DNA of 64,000 nucleotides from Lactobacillus huangpiensis. GTDB lineage: Bacteria > Bacillota > Bacilli > Lactobacillales > Lactobacillaceae. The notes beneath the pieces are model-generated. The model did no database searches and was not told where the DNA came from. It worked only from the letters and a program-made list of their open reading frames with translations. The translations under genes and the position numbers were made by a program. Every line of letters begins with the position of its first letter. Position 1 is the stretch's first letter. The DNA is taken from the NCBI RefSeq assembly GCF_019972815.1, contig NZ_BPPA01000014.1:1-64000 (forward strand), read 5' to 3'. Positions 19,377 to 28,514 of this stretch are shown here, in pieces.

Positions 19377-20726
19377 TTATTTTTCTTCCTTGAATCTAGC
19401 TGTCAAATCATCGTGTAATTCTTCATAACCTGGTTTATTAAGCAATCCAAACATGTTCCGTTTATATTCTTCAACACCAGGTTGGTTGAATGGATTAATG
19501 CCATTAACGTAGCCAGAAACAGCAATTGCCAGTTCAAAGAAGTAAATTAGGTAACCTAAAGTGTGTTCTGTTTGATCAGGAATATTAACTGTCATAACAG
19601 GAACACCACCATCAGTGTGAGCAAGAACAACTCCTTCATAGGCACGTTCATTTACAAAGTTTAAACTTTTGCCAGATAAGAAATTTAACTGGTCTAAATT
19701 ACGATCATCAGAAGGGATTTTCACATCATTTGCCGGATTTTCGACTCTAATAACTGTTTCGAAAAGATTTCTTCTGCCTTCTTGAATATATTGACCCAAT
19801 GAGTGCAAATCAGTCGTAAAGTTGGCACTGGCCGGCCAAATGCCCTTATTATCCTTTCCTTCTGATTCTCCCATTAATTGTTTGCACCATTCACTGAACA
19901 TTCTTAAAGTTGGTTCATAGTTTTCAACAATTTCAGTGGTGTAGCCTTTGCGATAAAGAATATTACGCAAAGCAGCATATTGATAAGGAGTCGCGTTGCT
20001 TAAATCCGTATTAGTATACTCTGCTCTGGCATCAGCAGCGCCTTTCATTAATTGGTCAATATCAGCTCCCGAAACTGAAATCGGCAACAAACCAACAGCT
20101 GATAGTACGCTGTAGCGTCCACCAATGTCATCCGGCACAACAAATTCTTCATAACCTTCAGCATCTGCTTCAGTTTTTAAAGCTCCTTTAGCACGATCTG
20201 TTGTAGCAAAAATTCTATTCTTAGCCTCATCTGCGCCATACTTCTCAATCAATTTATCTTTAAAAATTCGAAAAGCAACAGCTGGTTCAGTAGTAGTACC
20301 AGATTTAGAAATTACATTAACACTAAAGTCCTTGTCACCGAGCCATTCAATCAAATCATGCAAATATGAACCTGATAAGGAGTTGCCGCAGAATACAACA
20401 GTAGGATATTTTTCTTTACCCTTGCCATAAAATGCACCATTTAAAAACTCAATAGCTGCTTGAGCGCCTAAATATGAACCACCAATACCGATACAAACTA
20501 AAACTTCAGAGTCACCTTGAATCTTTTGGGCTGCTTTTTTGATTCTGGCAAATTCCTCTTTGTCATAATTAACCGGCAAATCGACCCAACCTAGAAAATC
20601 ATTGCCTGCACCTGAACCATCTCTAAGTTCTTTATCGGCAACGTTAACTAAAGCTTGCATCTCACCTAGTTCATTATCGTGAACAAATGGTGTCAGTTTT
20701 GTACCATCAAATTTAATTAAACTCAT
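19377..20726 (-). CDS. pgi: glucose-6-phosphate isomerase
   Basis: This enzyme of about 449 aa interconverts glucose 6-phosphate and fructose 6-phosphate in glycolysis. The SIS-domain motifs are present: [12 protein letters not shown] for phosphate binding, [14 protein letters not shown], the catalytic-Glu region [11 protein letters not shown], and a C-terminal [18 protein letters not shown] segment. The start is placed at ATG 20726, 9 nt after AAGGAG; a GTG two codons earlier would be too close. It stands alone and receives the glucose 6-phosphate produced by the GH1 enzymes in this window. Confidence 0.96.
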   Translation of the reverse strand: MSLIKFDGTKLTPFVHDNELGEMQALVNVADKELRDGSGAGNDFLGWVDLPVNYDKEEFARIKKAAQKIQGDSEVLVCIGIGGSYLGAQAAIEFLNGAFYGKGKEKYPTVVFCGNSLSGSYLHDLIEWLGDKDFSVNVISKSGTTTEPAVAFRIFKDKLIEKYGADEAKNRIFATTDRAKGALKTEADAEGYEEFVVPDDIGGRYSVLSAVGLLPISVSGADIDQLMKGAADARAEYTNTDLSNATPYQYAALRNILYRKGYTTEIVENYEPTLRMFSEWCKQLMGESEGKDNKGIWPASANFTTDLHSLGQYIQEGRRNLFETVIRVENPANDVKIPSDDRNLDQLNFLSGKSLNFVNERAYEGVVLAHTDGGVPVMTVNIPDQTEHTLGYLIYFFELAIAVSGYVNGINPFNQPGVEEYKRNMFGLLNKPGYEELHDDLTARFKEEK

Positions 20727-20805
20727 AAACACGCTCTCCTTACTGAATTAAATATGTATTTCACAAGAACATTTTAGCAATCTTATTTTACAAATACCAG
20801 TGCTT

Positions 20806-21432
20806 TTAGTTAGTTTTATGGGTCCTTCTCCTGATTATCATTACAAGCCAATAGCAGAAATATCCAATTACCGTTCCGCAACTGTTAAAGAACACATCAT
20901 CAATATCTGTAACTCCAGTTTCCAGTAAAAACTGCATCCCTTCAATAAAAACTGAAAAAATGATACCAGCGAGAACAACACGCCAAAAGGTTTGTTTTTT
21001 GGAAAAAACAAATGGTGATAAAAATCCAAATGGAATAAAGCACAGGATGTTACCCAATGAATTGTATACAAAGTCTAGCCTGCTGGGTGCATGATACATT
21101 TTCCAGGTTTCCCTCAAAAAGACAAAATTTATTTCGTTTAAAGGTCTGTGCAGATTAAGGGTCAGGTTCCAGGGAAAATAAGTGTTACGAAAAGTAGTTA
21201 ACATCAGCACTAAAATTAAATAAAAAGCAAATAACCATACTGACGCTTCAGATTTAATTGTACGCCGACTCCTAATAGTCATTAGCCAGATTAAGCGTAT
21301 TACCATAAAAAACAGGAAATAAAAGATAGTTTTATCAAGTGCCAGTACAATCAACTTAATCAAAGCAAAATGATTTATTTTAGTAGCGTAAAGTTGCGAA
21401 AGCAGGTTATATAGTGGTCCTAAAAATATCAT
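20806..21432 (-). CDS. VanZ-family membrane protein
   Basis: This 208-aa protein has five or six hydrophobic segments. The VanZ core is at about residues 125-200 (NSLGNILCFIPFGFLSPFVF, then EGMQFLLETGVTDIDDVFFN, then GTVIGYF). VanZ-like proteins are widespread in Firmicutes and their molecular role is mostly unknown; some give low-level glycopeptide tolerance. It is divergent from the lipoteichoic acid synthase gene, which suggests a cell-envelope context. Confidence 0.85.
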   Translation of the reverse strand: MIFLGPLYNLLSQLYATKINHFALIKLIVLALDKTIFYFLFFMVIRLIWLMTIRSRRTIKSEASVWLFAFYLILVLMLTTFRNTYFPWNLTLNLHRPLNEINFVFLRETWKMYHAPSRLDFVYNSLGNILCFIPFGFLSPFVFSKKQTFWRVVLAGIIFSVFIEGMQFLLETGVTDIDDVFFNSCGTVIGYFCYWLVMIIRRRTHKTN

Positions 21433-21574
21433 TCTGATTCAATTCCTAAAATATAGTTCATTTAAATTATACTCAAGTTTCTGCTATTAATTATTAAAAA
21501 AGGTCTAACAAAACAGAAAAGATTGTCTAAAAGGACAGAAACTTTTAAAATAGTCTGATAAGGGAGAGTTCATT

Positions 21575-23767
21575 TTGAATAAAAAAAATCTGACTAACTT
21601 CATTCAGACTCGTATAGGCTTTTTCTGCCTTCTGATTGTTTTGTTTGCGCTCAAGTACATTTTTGCAGCCTACCATGATTTCAATTTGGGTATTTCAGAT
21701 CCTTATCAACATATTATCATGTGGTTAAGTCCTGTTGGTAGTGCAATTTTACTAATGAGCATTGGATTATATTTTTCCAAGCCTCTTGTTTCATATTGTG
21801 CAATGGTCCTGCTTGATGTAGCAAATTCGGGACTGTTATTTGCTAATGTTCTTTACTACCGTCAATTTTCTGATTTTATTACGGTGAAGACCATTACTAA
21901 TGCTGGTAAAGTTGCACCTGGCTTAGGAAAAAGTGCAGTCGCACTGCTTCAACCTTCTGACCTGTTGTTGTGGCTTGACCTTATCATAATTATCATATTA
22001 CTAATTTCGCACAAAATCAGAATTGATCAAAAATCTTTTGGCCTCCTTACACCTTTTGCTGTTACTTCAGTTGGTGCTTTAATTTTAGTGCTAAATGTTT
22101 TTTTGGCTGAATCTTCCAGACCACGCTTGTTAGGTACCACATTCGATCGTTCATACATTGTTAAATATCTTGGTATTGATACCTACACGGTTTATGATGC
22201 TGTTAAAAATGAACAAACCGAACAGGTAAATAAAAATGCCAATACTGCTGATTTAAATAAAATTTTAGCTTATACCAAAAAAAATAAATTACCAGTAAAT
22301 ACAGAATATTTTGGTAAAGAAAAAGGCAAAAATGTAATAGTAATTCATTTGGAAAGCTTTCAACAGTTTTTAATTGATTTAAAAATTAATGGTAAGGAAG
22401 TTACTCCCTATCTCAATTCACTTTATCACAACAAACATACATTAAGTTTTGCCAATTTTTACCACCAAGTTGGAATTGGCCGAACCAGTGACGCCGAAAA
22501 CATGTTGGAAACCAGTACCTATGGTATTTCTGACGGATCATTATTCACTGCCATGGGCAGCTCAAATACTTTTCAGGCTGCTCCTCAAATTTTGCGTCAA
22601 CAAGGCAACTATACTTCTGCTGTATTTCATGGAAATGTTGGCACTTTTTGGAACCGTGATGATGTTTATAAAAATATGGGTTATAACTATTTCTTTGACC
22701 AAAATTACTTTAGTCATGATAAAAATGACCATATTGGCTATGGCATCAAAGATAAAATTATGTTTGCTGAAAGTATCAAATATTTAGAAAGAATGCAGCA
22801 GCCTTTTTATACTAAATTTATTACCGTTACAAATCATACTCCCTTTGACATGGACGAAGAGGATCTGGATCCGAGCTTTAAAACCAGTGATACTTCAGAC
22901 AATTCAATTAATAACTACTTTGAAACAGCTCATTATTTGGATCAATCTATCCGAGAATTTTTCAATTACCTGAAGAAATCAGGTTTGATTAAAAATACTA
23001 TGGTTGTAATTTATGGAGATCATTATGGACTAACTAATTCTGAAAATGAAACTTTGGCACCAATCGTAGGTGAAAGTTCTGACACTTGGAATACCTATAA
23101 TAATGTTCAAATGCAACGTGTACCTTTTATGATACATGCTACGAATTTAAAGGGAAAAATCAAACAGGAAGTTGCAGGTGAAATAGATGTATTGCCGACT
23201 TTGCTCCATCTTCTGGGAATTTCAAATCGCAATTATATACAGTTTGGCAGTGATCTGCTAGCTCCAAAATATCGCCCGTGGCTTACTTTTAGGAACGGCA
23301 CTATTGTTAGTCAGAAATACGTTATTATTGGAGGTAAGGGGTTAAAGGGCATTGTTTACGACCGTAAAAGTGGCAAGCAGATCATTAATTTTACTGAACA
23401 AGAAAAATATGAAATTACAAAATTAGCAAAAGAAGGCAAAATGTCACTGAAATACTCTGACTTACTAAATAATCATAATTTGTTGCGTTTCTATACTCCC
23501 AGCGGCTTTAAACCTGTTGACCCTACACAGTTCGACTATTTAACCAATTATAGACAGATGGAAGAGCTCCGGCAGAAATTGAAAAATAAATCCACAGCTC
23601 TTATAAACAAACAACGCAAATCTACTACCAGATTATACAAAACGGACGCTACTGAGCTTGAGGGTCGTGAAGATGAAATCACAACAATTCCAGAATCTGT
23701 TTCGGGCAATCATTTAACTGAAAAGCAGAATAAACCTGGAAAAAATCGTAAAAAGTCATATAATTAA
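21575..23767 (+). CDS. ltaS: lipoteichoic acid synthase-type sulfatase
   Basis: This 730-aa protein has five N-terminal transmembrane segments (to about residue 175) followed by an extracellular sulfatase-fold domain. It should polymerise glycerol phosphate from phosphatidylglycerol into lipoteichoic acid. Metal/catalytic motifs are visible: Glu260 in VIHLESFQ, catalytic Thr304 in IGRTSDAENM, and GDHYGLT. It starts with TTG behind AGGGAGAG. The C-terminal tail (about 670-730) is Lys/Thr-rich and low in complexity, longer than in the staphylococcal enzyme. Other LtaS-like enzymes (glycolipid primases) cannot be excluded. Confidence 0.88.
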   Translation: MNKKNLTNFIQTRIGFFCLLIVLFALKYIFAAYHDFNLGISDPYQHIIMWLSPVGSAILLMSIGLYFSKPLVSYCAMVLLDVANSGLLFANVLYYRQFSDFITVKTITNAGKVAPGLGKSAVALLQPSDLLLWLDLIIIIILLISHKIRIDQKSFGLLTPFAVTSVGALILVLNVFLAESSRPRLLGTTFDRSYIVKYLGIDTYTVYDAVKNEQTEQVNKNANTADLNKILAYTKKNKLPVNTEYFGKEKGKNVIVIHLESFQQFLIDLKINGKEVTPYLNSLYHNKHTLSFANFYHQVGIGRTSDAENMLETSTYGISDGSLFTAMGSSNTFQAAPQILRQQGNYTSAVFHGNVGTFWNRDDVYKNMGYNYFFDQNYFSHDKNDHIGYGIKDKIMFAESIKYLERMQQPFYTKFITVTNHTPFDMDEEDLDPSFKTSDTSDNSINNYFETAHYLDQSIREFFNYLKKSGLIKNTMVVIYGDHYGLTNSENETLAPIVGESSDTWNTYNNVQMQRVPFMIHATNLKGKIKQEVAGEIDVLPTLLHLLGISNRNYIQFGSDLLAPKYRPWLTFRNGTIVSQKYVIIGGKGLKGIVYDRKSGKQIINFTEQEKYEITKLAKEGKMSLKYSDLLNNHNLLRFYTPSGFKPVDPTQFDYLTNYRQMEELRQKLKNKSTALINKQRKSTTRLYKTDATELEGREDEITTIPESVSGNHLTEKQNKPGKNRKKSYN

Positions 23768-23802
23768 GAAATAATCATAATTTTTTAATTTGGGAGGTTA
23801 AA

Positions 23803-24669
23803 ATGAAATTTATCATAATTGTCGTGCTGATTTTGCTTTTATTATGCTCTATGTGCCGTGTTGTCCCGCAAAACAATGAAGGTTTAATAGAAACATTAGG
23901 CAAATATTCCAGAACCGTAAAAGCTGGTTTAGTACTAATCATTCCGGTAATACAGAGATTGCGCAAAGTTTCCCTGGCGATGTTTCCGGCAGAAATTTCG
24001 AAATATTCAATTATTACTAAAGACAATGCAGAAATTACTACCAGCTTAACCTTAAATTACTTAGTAACTGATTCATATAAGTATTTTTACAATAATACAG
24101 ATTCAGTTAAATCAATGGTTGAACTTATCCGTGGCCATTTAAGGGACATTATTGGACGGATGGATCTAAACGATGCTTTAGGCTCAACAAGTAGTATAAA
24201 TAGTCAGCTTTCGGAAGCTATCGGTGATTTAACGGACGTTTATGGAATTCGTGTAGTCAGAGTCAACATTGACGAACTTTTGCCTAGCACTGAAATTCAA
24301 AAAGCCATGGACAAACAGTTAACTGCTGATCGTGAGAAAATAGCTGCTATTGAAAAGGCTGAAGGTGAAGCTAAAAATATTGAATTGACTACAAAAGCTA
24401 AAAATGATGCTTTAATTGCAACAGCTAAGGCTAAGGCAGAAGCTGTTAAAACAGGAGCAGATGCTGAAGCATATCGTATAGATCAATTGCAAGCGAGTCT
24501 GGCTAAGGCTAGTGACGGATACTTTAAAAATCAGAGTCTGGACAGTTTCAATAATTTAGCCAAGGGACCTGACAACTTAATTGTAGTTAATAAAGATGAC
24601 CTCACAAATCTGGGAAGCATCCCAGCAACTGCAAAGATTTGGCATGAGACAACTAAAGATAAAGAATAA
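23803..24669 (+). CDS. SPFH/band-7 membrane protein (stomatin-like)
   Basis: This 288-aa protein has one N-terminal transmembrane helix (FIIIVVLILLLLCSM), an SPFH domain (about residues 20-180, VPQNNEGLIETLGKYSRTVKAGL…DNAEITTSLTLNY) and a long Ala/Glu/Lys-rich coiled coil (about 165-235). Such proteins oligomerise at the membrane as scaffolds for proteases or in lipid microdomains. A good GGGAGG site precedes it. It follows the LTA synthase by 36 bp and is probably co-transcribed. Confidence 0.88.
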   Translation: MKFIIIVVLILLLLCSMCRVVPQNNEGLIETLGKYSRTVKAGLVLIIPVIQRLRKVSLAMFPAEISKYSIITKDNAEITTSLTLNYLVTDSYKYFYNNTDSVKSMVELIRGHLRDIIGRMDLNDALGSTSSINSQLSEAIGDLTDVYGIRVVRVNIDELLPSTEIQKAMDKQLTADREKIAAIEKAEGEAKNIELTTKAKNDALIATAKAKAEAVKTGADAEAYRIDQLQASLAKASDGYFKNQSLDSFNNLAKGPDNLIVVNKDDLTNLGSIPATAKIWHETTKDKE

Positions 24670-24686
24670 ACTCTGAAAAACAAAAA

Positions 24687-24718
24687 ATCATTTCCAAATT
24701 TGGAAATGATTTTTTTAG
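24687..24718. terminator. bidirectional terminator, SPFH gene/histidine kinase
   Basis: ATCATTTCC (24687-24695) pairs with GGAAATGAT (24702-24710). It is flanked by A6 and T7 and overlaps the stop codon of the convergent kinase gene. Confidence 0.85.
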
Positions 24719-26166
24719 TTTTCGAGATATTGTTCATATCCACGATCGAATAAAATAATAGTAAATTCTGCCCCATGATTCATTTCTGACTGCACGCTTA
24801 TTTTGCCACCATGCTGTTTAACCAAAGAGGAAACTATCGACAATCCTAATCCATATTCTCCTCTTCCAGAGCGACTGCGGGATGGATCAGCTTTAAAGTA
24901 TCTTTCAAAAACATATTTAATTTGTTGCTGATTCATCCCAATACCGTTATCTTCAACAATAATAGTTGTTGCATGTGCAACTCTATAGCCGCTTATTTGA
25001 ATTTTGCCATCAGCAGTAAATTGAATTGCATTCTGGACTAAATTGACCATTATTTGCGTAAAACGATCTTTATCAGCATAAATTGGCAGATCTCTTGGTG
25101 CATTGACAATTATTGTGTCATTAGCCTTAGCAGCATTTTGTTTAAGCTGCATTGTCACATCATCGAGCGTTTTTCTAGCATTAAAGGTGGTCTTAACTAA
25201 GTTTATTTGATTATTACGAATTTTCTCATAATCCAAATTTTCGTTAACTAATCGAATCAGTCGCTTAGTTTCCCTATTCATCAGGTCAATAGATTTAGGC
25301 TTTGCTTTATCAGGAATAGCATCATATTGCAAGCCCTCTAAAATACCATTAATGGTAGTCAGAGGGGTACGCATTTCATGTGCTGCATCAGCCATAAATT
25401 GATCACGTCTTTTTTCCTGCTCCTTAACTTCTTGGTTTGATTTCTTTAAAACGCGAACCATTTGATTGAAGTTGTCAGCCAGCTGGGTTATTTCGTCATG
25501 TCCACTGTAATTTGTTTGTACATCAAAATCACCAGCTGCAACTTTCTTTGTAGCAAGTGACAGTTTTTTTATTCTGTCCGTTGCATAGAAGGAAAGAATG
25601 AAACTAAGCACCAGCCCAACGATTATTGCCGAAATAAGAGCATTAAACAAATTTTGCTTGGCTATGGTCACTGGCCTTTCAACTATGGCAACTCGCACGC
25701 CTAGCCAAATCGCTCCAATGAATTTACCTTTGTTTTTCCATGGTAAGAGAACACCGGTACAAGCATCTTTTTTATGTCCTAAGCTGGAAAGTGCCTCATT
25801 ATTATTTTTTATATGAAGCTTTTTCCCTTTCTTTAATTGCGCAACCCGCTGTGAGGTTAGTCGGATGTCTTCATTTTTCTTAGGATAAATCTGAGCACCT
25901 TGATCATCAAAAACACTGAGATATACCCTGTCACTATGGAGAACAAATTCCAGTTTATGCAAAAATTTGGGATTCAACATAGCCGAGCCATCTTTTTTAT
26001 CACTTTCAGCTAAAGTACCTAAAGCTGAGGCAAAGTCTTCCATTCTGCGATAATTATATTCATATGATTGTTTAGTTGCATTATTTATTTCAGAAAAACC
26101 GATTATTGATACCGTAGTAAGAATGATAAGTAAAAAGCTAAGCATATGCTGATAAATTAACTTCAT
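24715..26166 (-). CDS. membrane sensor histidine kinase
   Basis: This 483-aa kinase has TM1 (about 8-26), an extracellular sensor region (about 27-170), TM2 (about 172-194), HAMP (about 195-247) and a dimerisation/phosphoacceptor domain with His263 in AAHEMRTPLTTI. The ATPase domain has N box QNAIQF, G1 VEDNGIGM, F box YVFERYF and G2 GEYGLGLS. It phosphorylates the response regulator encoded 9 bp upstream. The stimulus is unknown; the neighbours (manA, LTA synthase, SPFH) hint at envelope or carbohydrate status. Confidence 0.92.
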   Translation of the reverse strand: MKLIYQHMLSFLLIILTTVSIIGFSEINNATKQSYEYNYRRMEDFASALGTLAESDKKDGSAMLNPKFLHKLEFVLHSDRVYLSVFDDQGAQIYPKKNEDIRLTSQRVAQLKKGKKLHIKNNNEALSSLGHKKDACTGVLLPWKNKGKFIGAIWLGVRVAIVERPVTIAKQNLFNALISAIIVGLVLSFILSFYATDRIKKLSLATKKVAAGDFDVQTNYSGHDEITQLADNFNQMVRVLKKSNQEVKEQEKRRDQFMADAAHEMRTPLTTINGILEGLQYDAIPDKAKPKSIDLMNRETKRLIRLVNENLDYEKIRNNQINLVKTTFNARKTLDDVTMQLKQNAAKANDTIIVNAPRDLPIYADKDRFTQIMVNLVQNAIQFTADGKIQISGYRVAHATTIIVEDNGIGMNQQQIKYVFERYFKADPSRSRSGRGEYGLGLSIVSSLVKQHGGKISVQSEMNHGAEFTIILFDRGYEQYLEN

Positions 26167-26174
26167 GTTAAAAC

Positions 26175-26894
26175 CTACGAATCATCAAATTTATAGCCAA
26201 CGCCCCAAACGGTTTGGATGACATTTGCACCTACTTTTTCCAATTTTTGGCGTAGTTTTTTTATATGTGCATCCACGGTGCGATCTTCACCATAATAATC
26301 ATAGCCCCAGACGGACTCTAATAATTGTTCACGAGAAAATACTTGTTTAGGCTTCTGTGCCATAGTATAAAGCAAATCAAACTCTTTAGGTGTAATATTT
26401 TCAACATATTGACCATCATAAAGCACTTCACGCCGACTTTTAGAAATTTTTATGTGATCCGTTTCGACATCAAATTTTTCAGTATTCTCTGCTGATTTTG
26501 TTTGTTCTTGTTTATCCTCAATTCTAATTCTTCTTTGTAAAGCCTTGATGCGAGCTATTAAAGCCAGGGGACTAAACGGTTTGGATACATAGTCGTCAGC
26601 ACCAGCATTAAATCCTTGAATCTGTTCTTCTTCACTACTACGAGCAGTCAGCATGATAATTGGTATGGATGGTGAAATTGCACAAACTTCTTTAGCAACT
26701 TCTATGCCATCTTTTTTCGGCAAGTTAAGATCTAATGTTATTAAATCATATTGATCTGGATTTTTTGCAAACATTTTAACGGCTTGTTCTCCATCAGTCG
26801 CAATTTCAGTGGTCCATCCTTCTTTTTCAAAGAACATTTCCATCATTTCTGCAACCGACTGATCATCCTCGACCATTAAAATTTTCAATTTCAT
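26175..26894 (-). CDS. OmpR/PhoB-family response regulator
   Basis: This 239-aa protein has a receiver domain (1-120) with acidic pocket ED9-10, phospho-acceptor Asp55 (LITLDLNLPKKDG), a switch Thr in MLTARSS and Lys in DDYVSKPF. A C-terminal winged helix (about 145-237) has ENITPKEFDLLYTM and the recognition region DRTVDAHIKKLRQKL. It is the partner of the histidine kinase downstream. Its start overlaps the preceding membrane-protein gene by 4 bp, so the genes are coupled. Confidence 0.94.
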   Translation of the reverse strand: MKLKILMVEDDQSVAEMMEMFFEKEGWTTEIATDGEQAVKMFAKNPDQYDLITLDLNLPKKDGIEVAKEVCAISPSIPIIMLTARSSEEEQIQGFNAGADDYVSKPFSPLALIARIKALQRRIRIEDKQEQTKSAENTEKFDVETDHIKISKSRREVLYDGQYVENITPKEFDLLYTMAQKPKQVFSREQLLESVWGYDYYGEDRTVDAHIKKLRQKLEKVGANVIQTVWGVGYKFDDS

Positions 26895-27286
26895 TTTCGG
26901 TCCCTAAATCCTTTTGTTCTCTCCTTTTTTACTTTGTCAGGGTCTACGTAATCTGCTGGCAATTCATGGCGTTTTTGCAAAAAGCTTTTTAAACTTTTTT
27001 CCGTAGCCATGATTGGAAAGATAATGAAAAGATAAAATGTCAGCAGCCAAAGTAAAAAATATCGATCCCATTTAAGCAAATGGATTCCAATCCCTAATAC
27101 TAATTGGATTAAACCAAATATAATAAAATAGTAACTTGCCTTGTGCTGAGCAAATTTGAAACTAGCTTTATTAACTTGGGCCAAGTACGAATAATAACTA
27201 TAAAATGGACGTGGTCTTTTAGGAGGCGATATCAGCCATAACAGTCCAACCACTATCATAATCGAACCGCATGCTATATAAATCAT
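26891..27286 (-). CDS. small membrane protein in the two-component operon
   Basis: This 131-aa protein has three hydrophobic segments (residues about 3-19, 51-69 and 77-95) and a basic, highly charged C-terminus (DPDKVKKERTKGFRDRK). I do not recognise a named family; the layout resembles DUF3784/SdpI-like proteins. It overlaps the response regulator start (ATGA) and follows manA by 25 bp, so it could be an accessory membrane partner of the kinase. That is inference from gene order. Confidence 0.65.
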   Translation of the reverse strand: MIYIACGSIMIVVGLLWLISPPKRPRPFYSYYSYLAQVNKASFKFAQHKASYYFIIFGLIQLVLGIGIHLLKWDRYFLLWLLTFYLFIIFPIMATEKSLKSFLQKRHELPADYVDPDKVKKERTKGFRDRK

Positions 27287-27311
27287 TCTTTTTTCCTTTC
27301 CACCTTAAGAA

Positions 27312-28280
27312 TTAATCCTGATTACCAGGAGCAGAAATAACCATTTTCATATTACCTGAAAATTTAAATTCCTTAATATTATTTGGAATTATCATATTCG
27401 TGCCAATAGATAAATTGAAAGTCTTGTTTTCGCACTCAATTGTACCTGAACCATTGATAATGGTTACTAATAAAAATGGATGTTTATTTAAACCAGTATT
27501 CCATTGACCATTTAGATCTATTTGCCATAGATAAAAATGGGGAGACAATGGTGGCTCAACCAATGTCTTAATCGTGGCATCTTGTTTTTTACTAGTTGTT
27601 ATTTTAAGTTTTGGGTCAACATGAGGTACCTGAGTTACGTCAATAGACTTCTGGGTATGCAGCTGCCTTTTTTTACCAGTTTTCTGATCTACACGATCAT
27701 AATCATATAAACGGTATGTAACATCACTTGACTGCTGCGTTTCAATGACTAGGATTCCTTTAGTCAGTGCGTGAATCGTTCCTGAAGGAACATAGAAAAA
27801 GTCACCAGCTTTAACAGGAACCTTGCGCAATAATTTGTCCCACTCGTCCTTGTGAATCATTTCAGCAAGTTCTGAATGTGTTTTAGCAGTATGACCATAT
27901 ATTAGATATGATCCTGGATCTGCTTGTAAAACATACCAGCTTTCTGTTTTTCCACTGTCATTTTCTACTTTGCGAGCATATTCATCATTTGGATGAACTT
28001 GCACAGATAAATTATCATTGGCATCCAAAAACTTAACGAGGAGCGGAAATTCCTTACTCTTGGGGTTACCAAATAGTTCCGGATTTTCATAATATACTTT
28101 ACGTAAACTCTGTCCTTTAAAGTCACCGTTTGTAATAGTTGAAGCGTCATCCTTATATCCGGAAATAACCCAAGCTTCACCAACTTTACCGTCAGGTATA
28201 TCGTAATTAAAAATAGTTTTTAATTTTCGTCCACCCCAAATTTTGGGTCTAAAATATGGGGTAAGAAAAAATGGCTCCAT
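27312..28280 (-). CDS. manA: class I mannose-6-phosphate isomerase
   Basis: This cupin metalloenzyme of about 322 aa interconverts mannose 6-phosphate and fructose 6-phosphate. The Zn-binding and substrate motifs are present: LSVQVHPND, KTESWYVL, FFYVPSGTIHAL and VIETQQSSDVTYRLYDYDR. ATG 28280 follows GAGGTGAT and is preferred to an in-frame ATG three codons earlier. It is first in an apparent four-gene operon with the membrane protein and the two-component genes, an unusual linkage. Confidence 0.93.
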   Translation of the reverse strand: MEPFFLTPYFRPKIWGGRKLKTIFNYDIPDGKVGEAWVISGYKDDASTITNGDFKGQSLRKVYYENPELFGNPKSKEFPLLVKFLDANDNLSVQVHPNDEYARKVENDSGKTESWYVLQADPGSYLIYGHTAKTHSELAEMIHKDEWDKLLRKVPVKAGDFFYVPSGTIHALTKGILVIETQQSSDVTYRLYDYDRVDQKTGKKRQLHTQKSIDVTQVPHVDPKLKITTSKKQDATIKTLVEPPLSPHFYLWQIDLNGQWNTGLNKHPFLLVTIINGSGTIECENKTFNLSIGTNMIIPNNIKEFKFSGNMKMVISAPGNQD

Positions 28281-28443
28281 TATGATCACCTCACTATTAG
28301 TTTAATCTTTTAAACTATAAATTTAAAACTATTTTTTCAAATATGAAAACAAATGTTATTATTTTAAAAGCTGATTCCATAATAAAATATTTATAATAAA
28401 TAATTTAGTTTATTTTAATATAACGTTTCAAAAATACCAAAGA

Positions 28444-28475
28444 AAAAACCTGTCATATTGTTTTGACAGGTTTTT
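28444..28475. terminator. terminator of the glpK-glpO operon
   Basis: AAAAACCTGTCA (28444-28455) pairs with TGACAGGTTTTT (28464-28475). It lies 40 bp past the glpO stop, with A/T runs at both ends. Confidence 0.85.
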
Positions 28476-28514
28476 AAATGGGGAATAATTTACTACTATT
28501 TTTATTGTTTTCTT

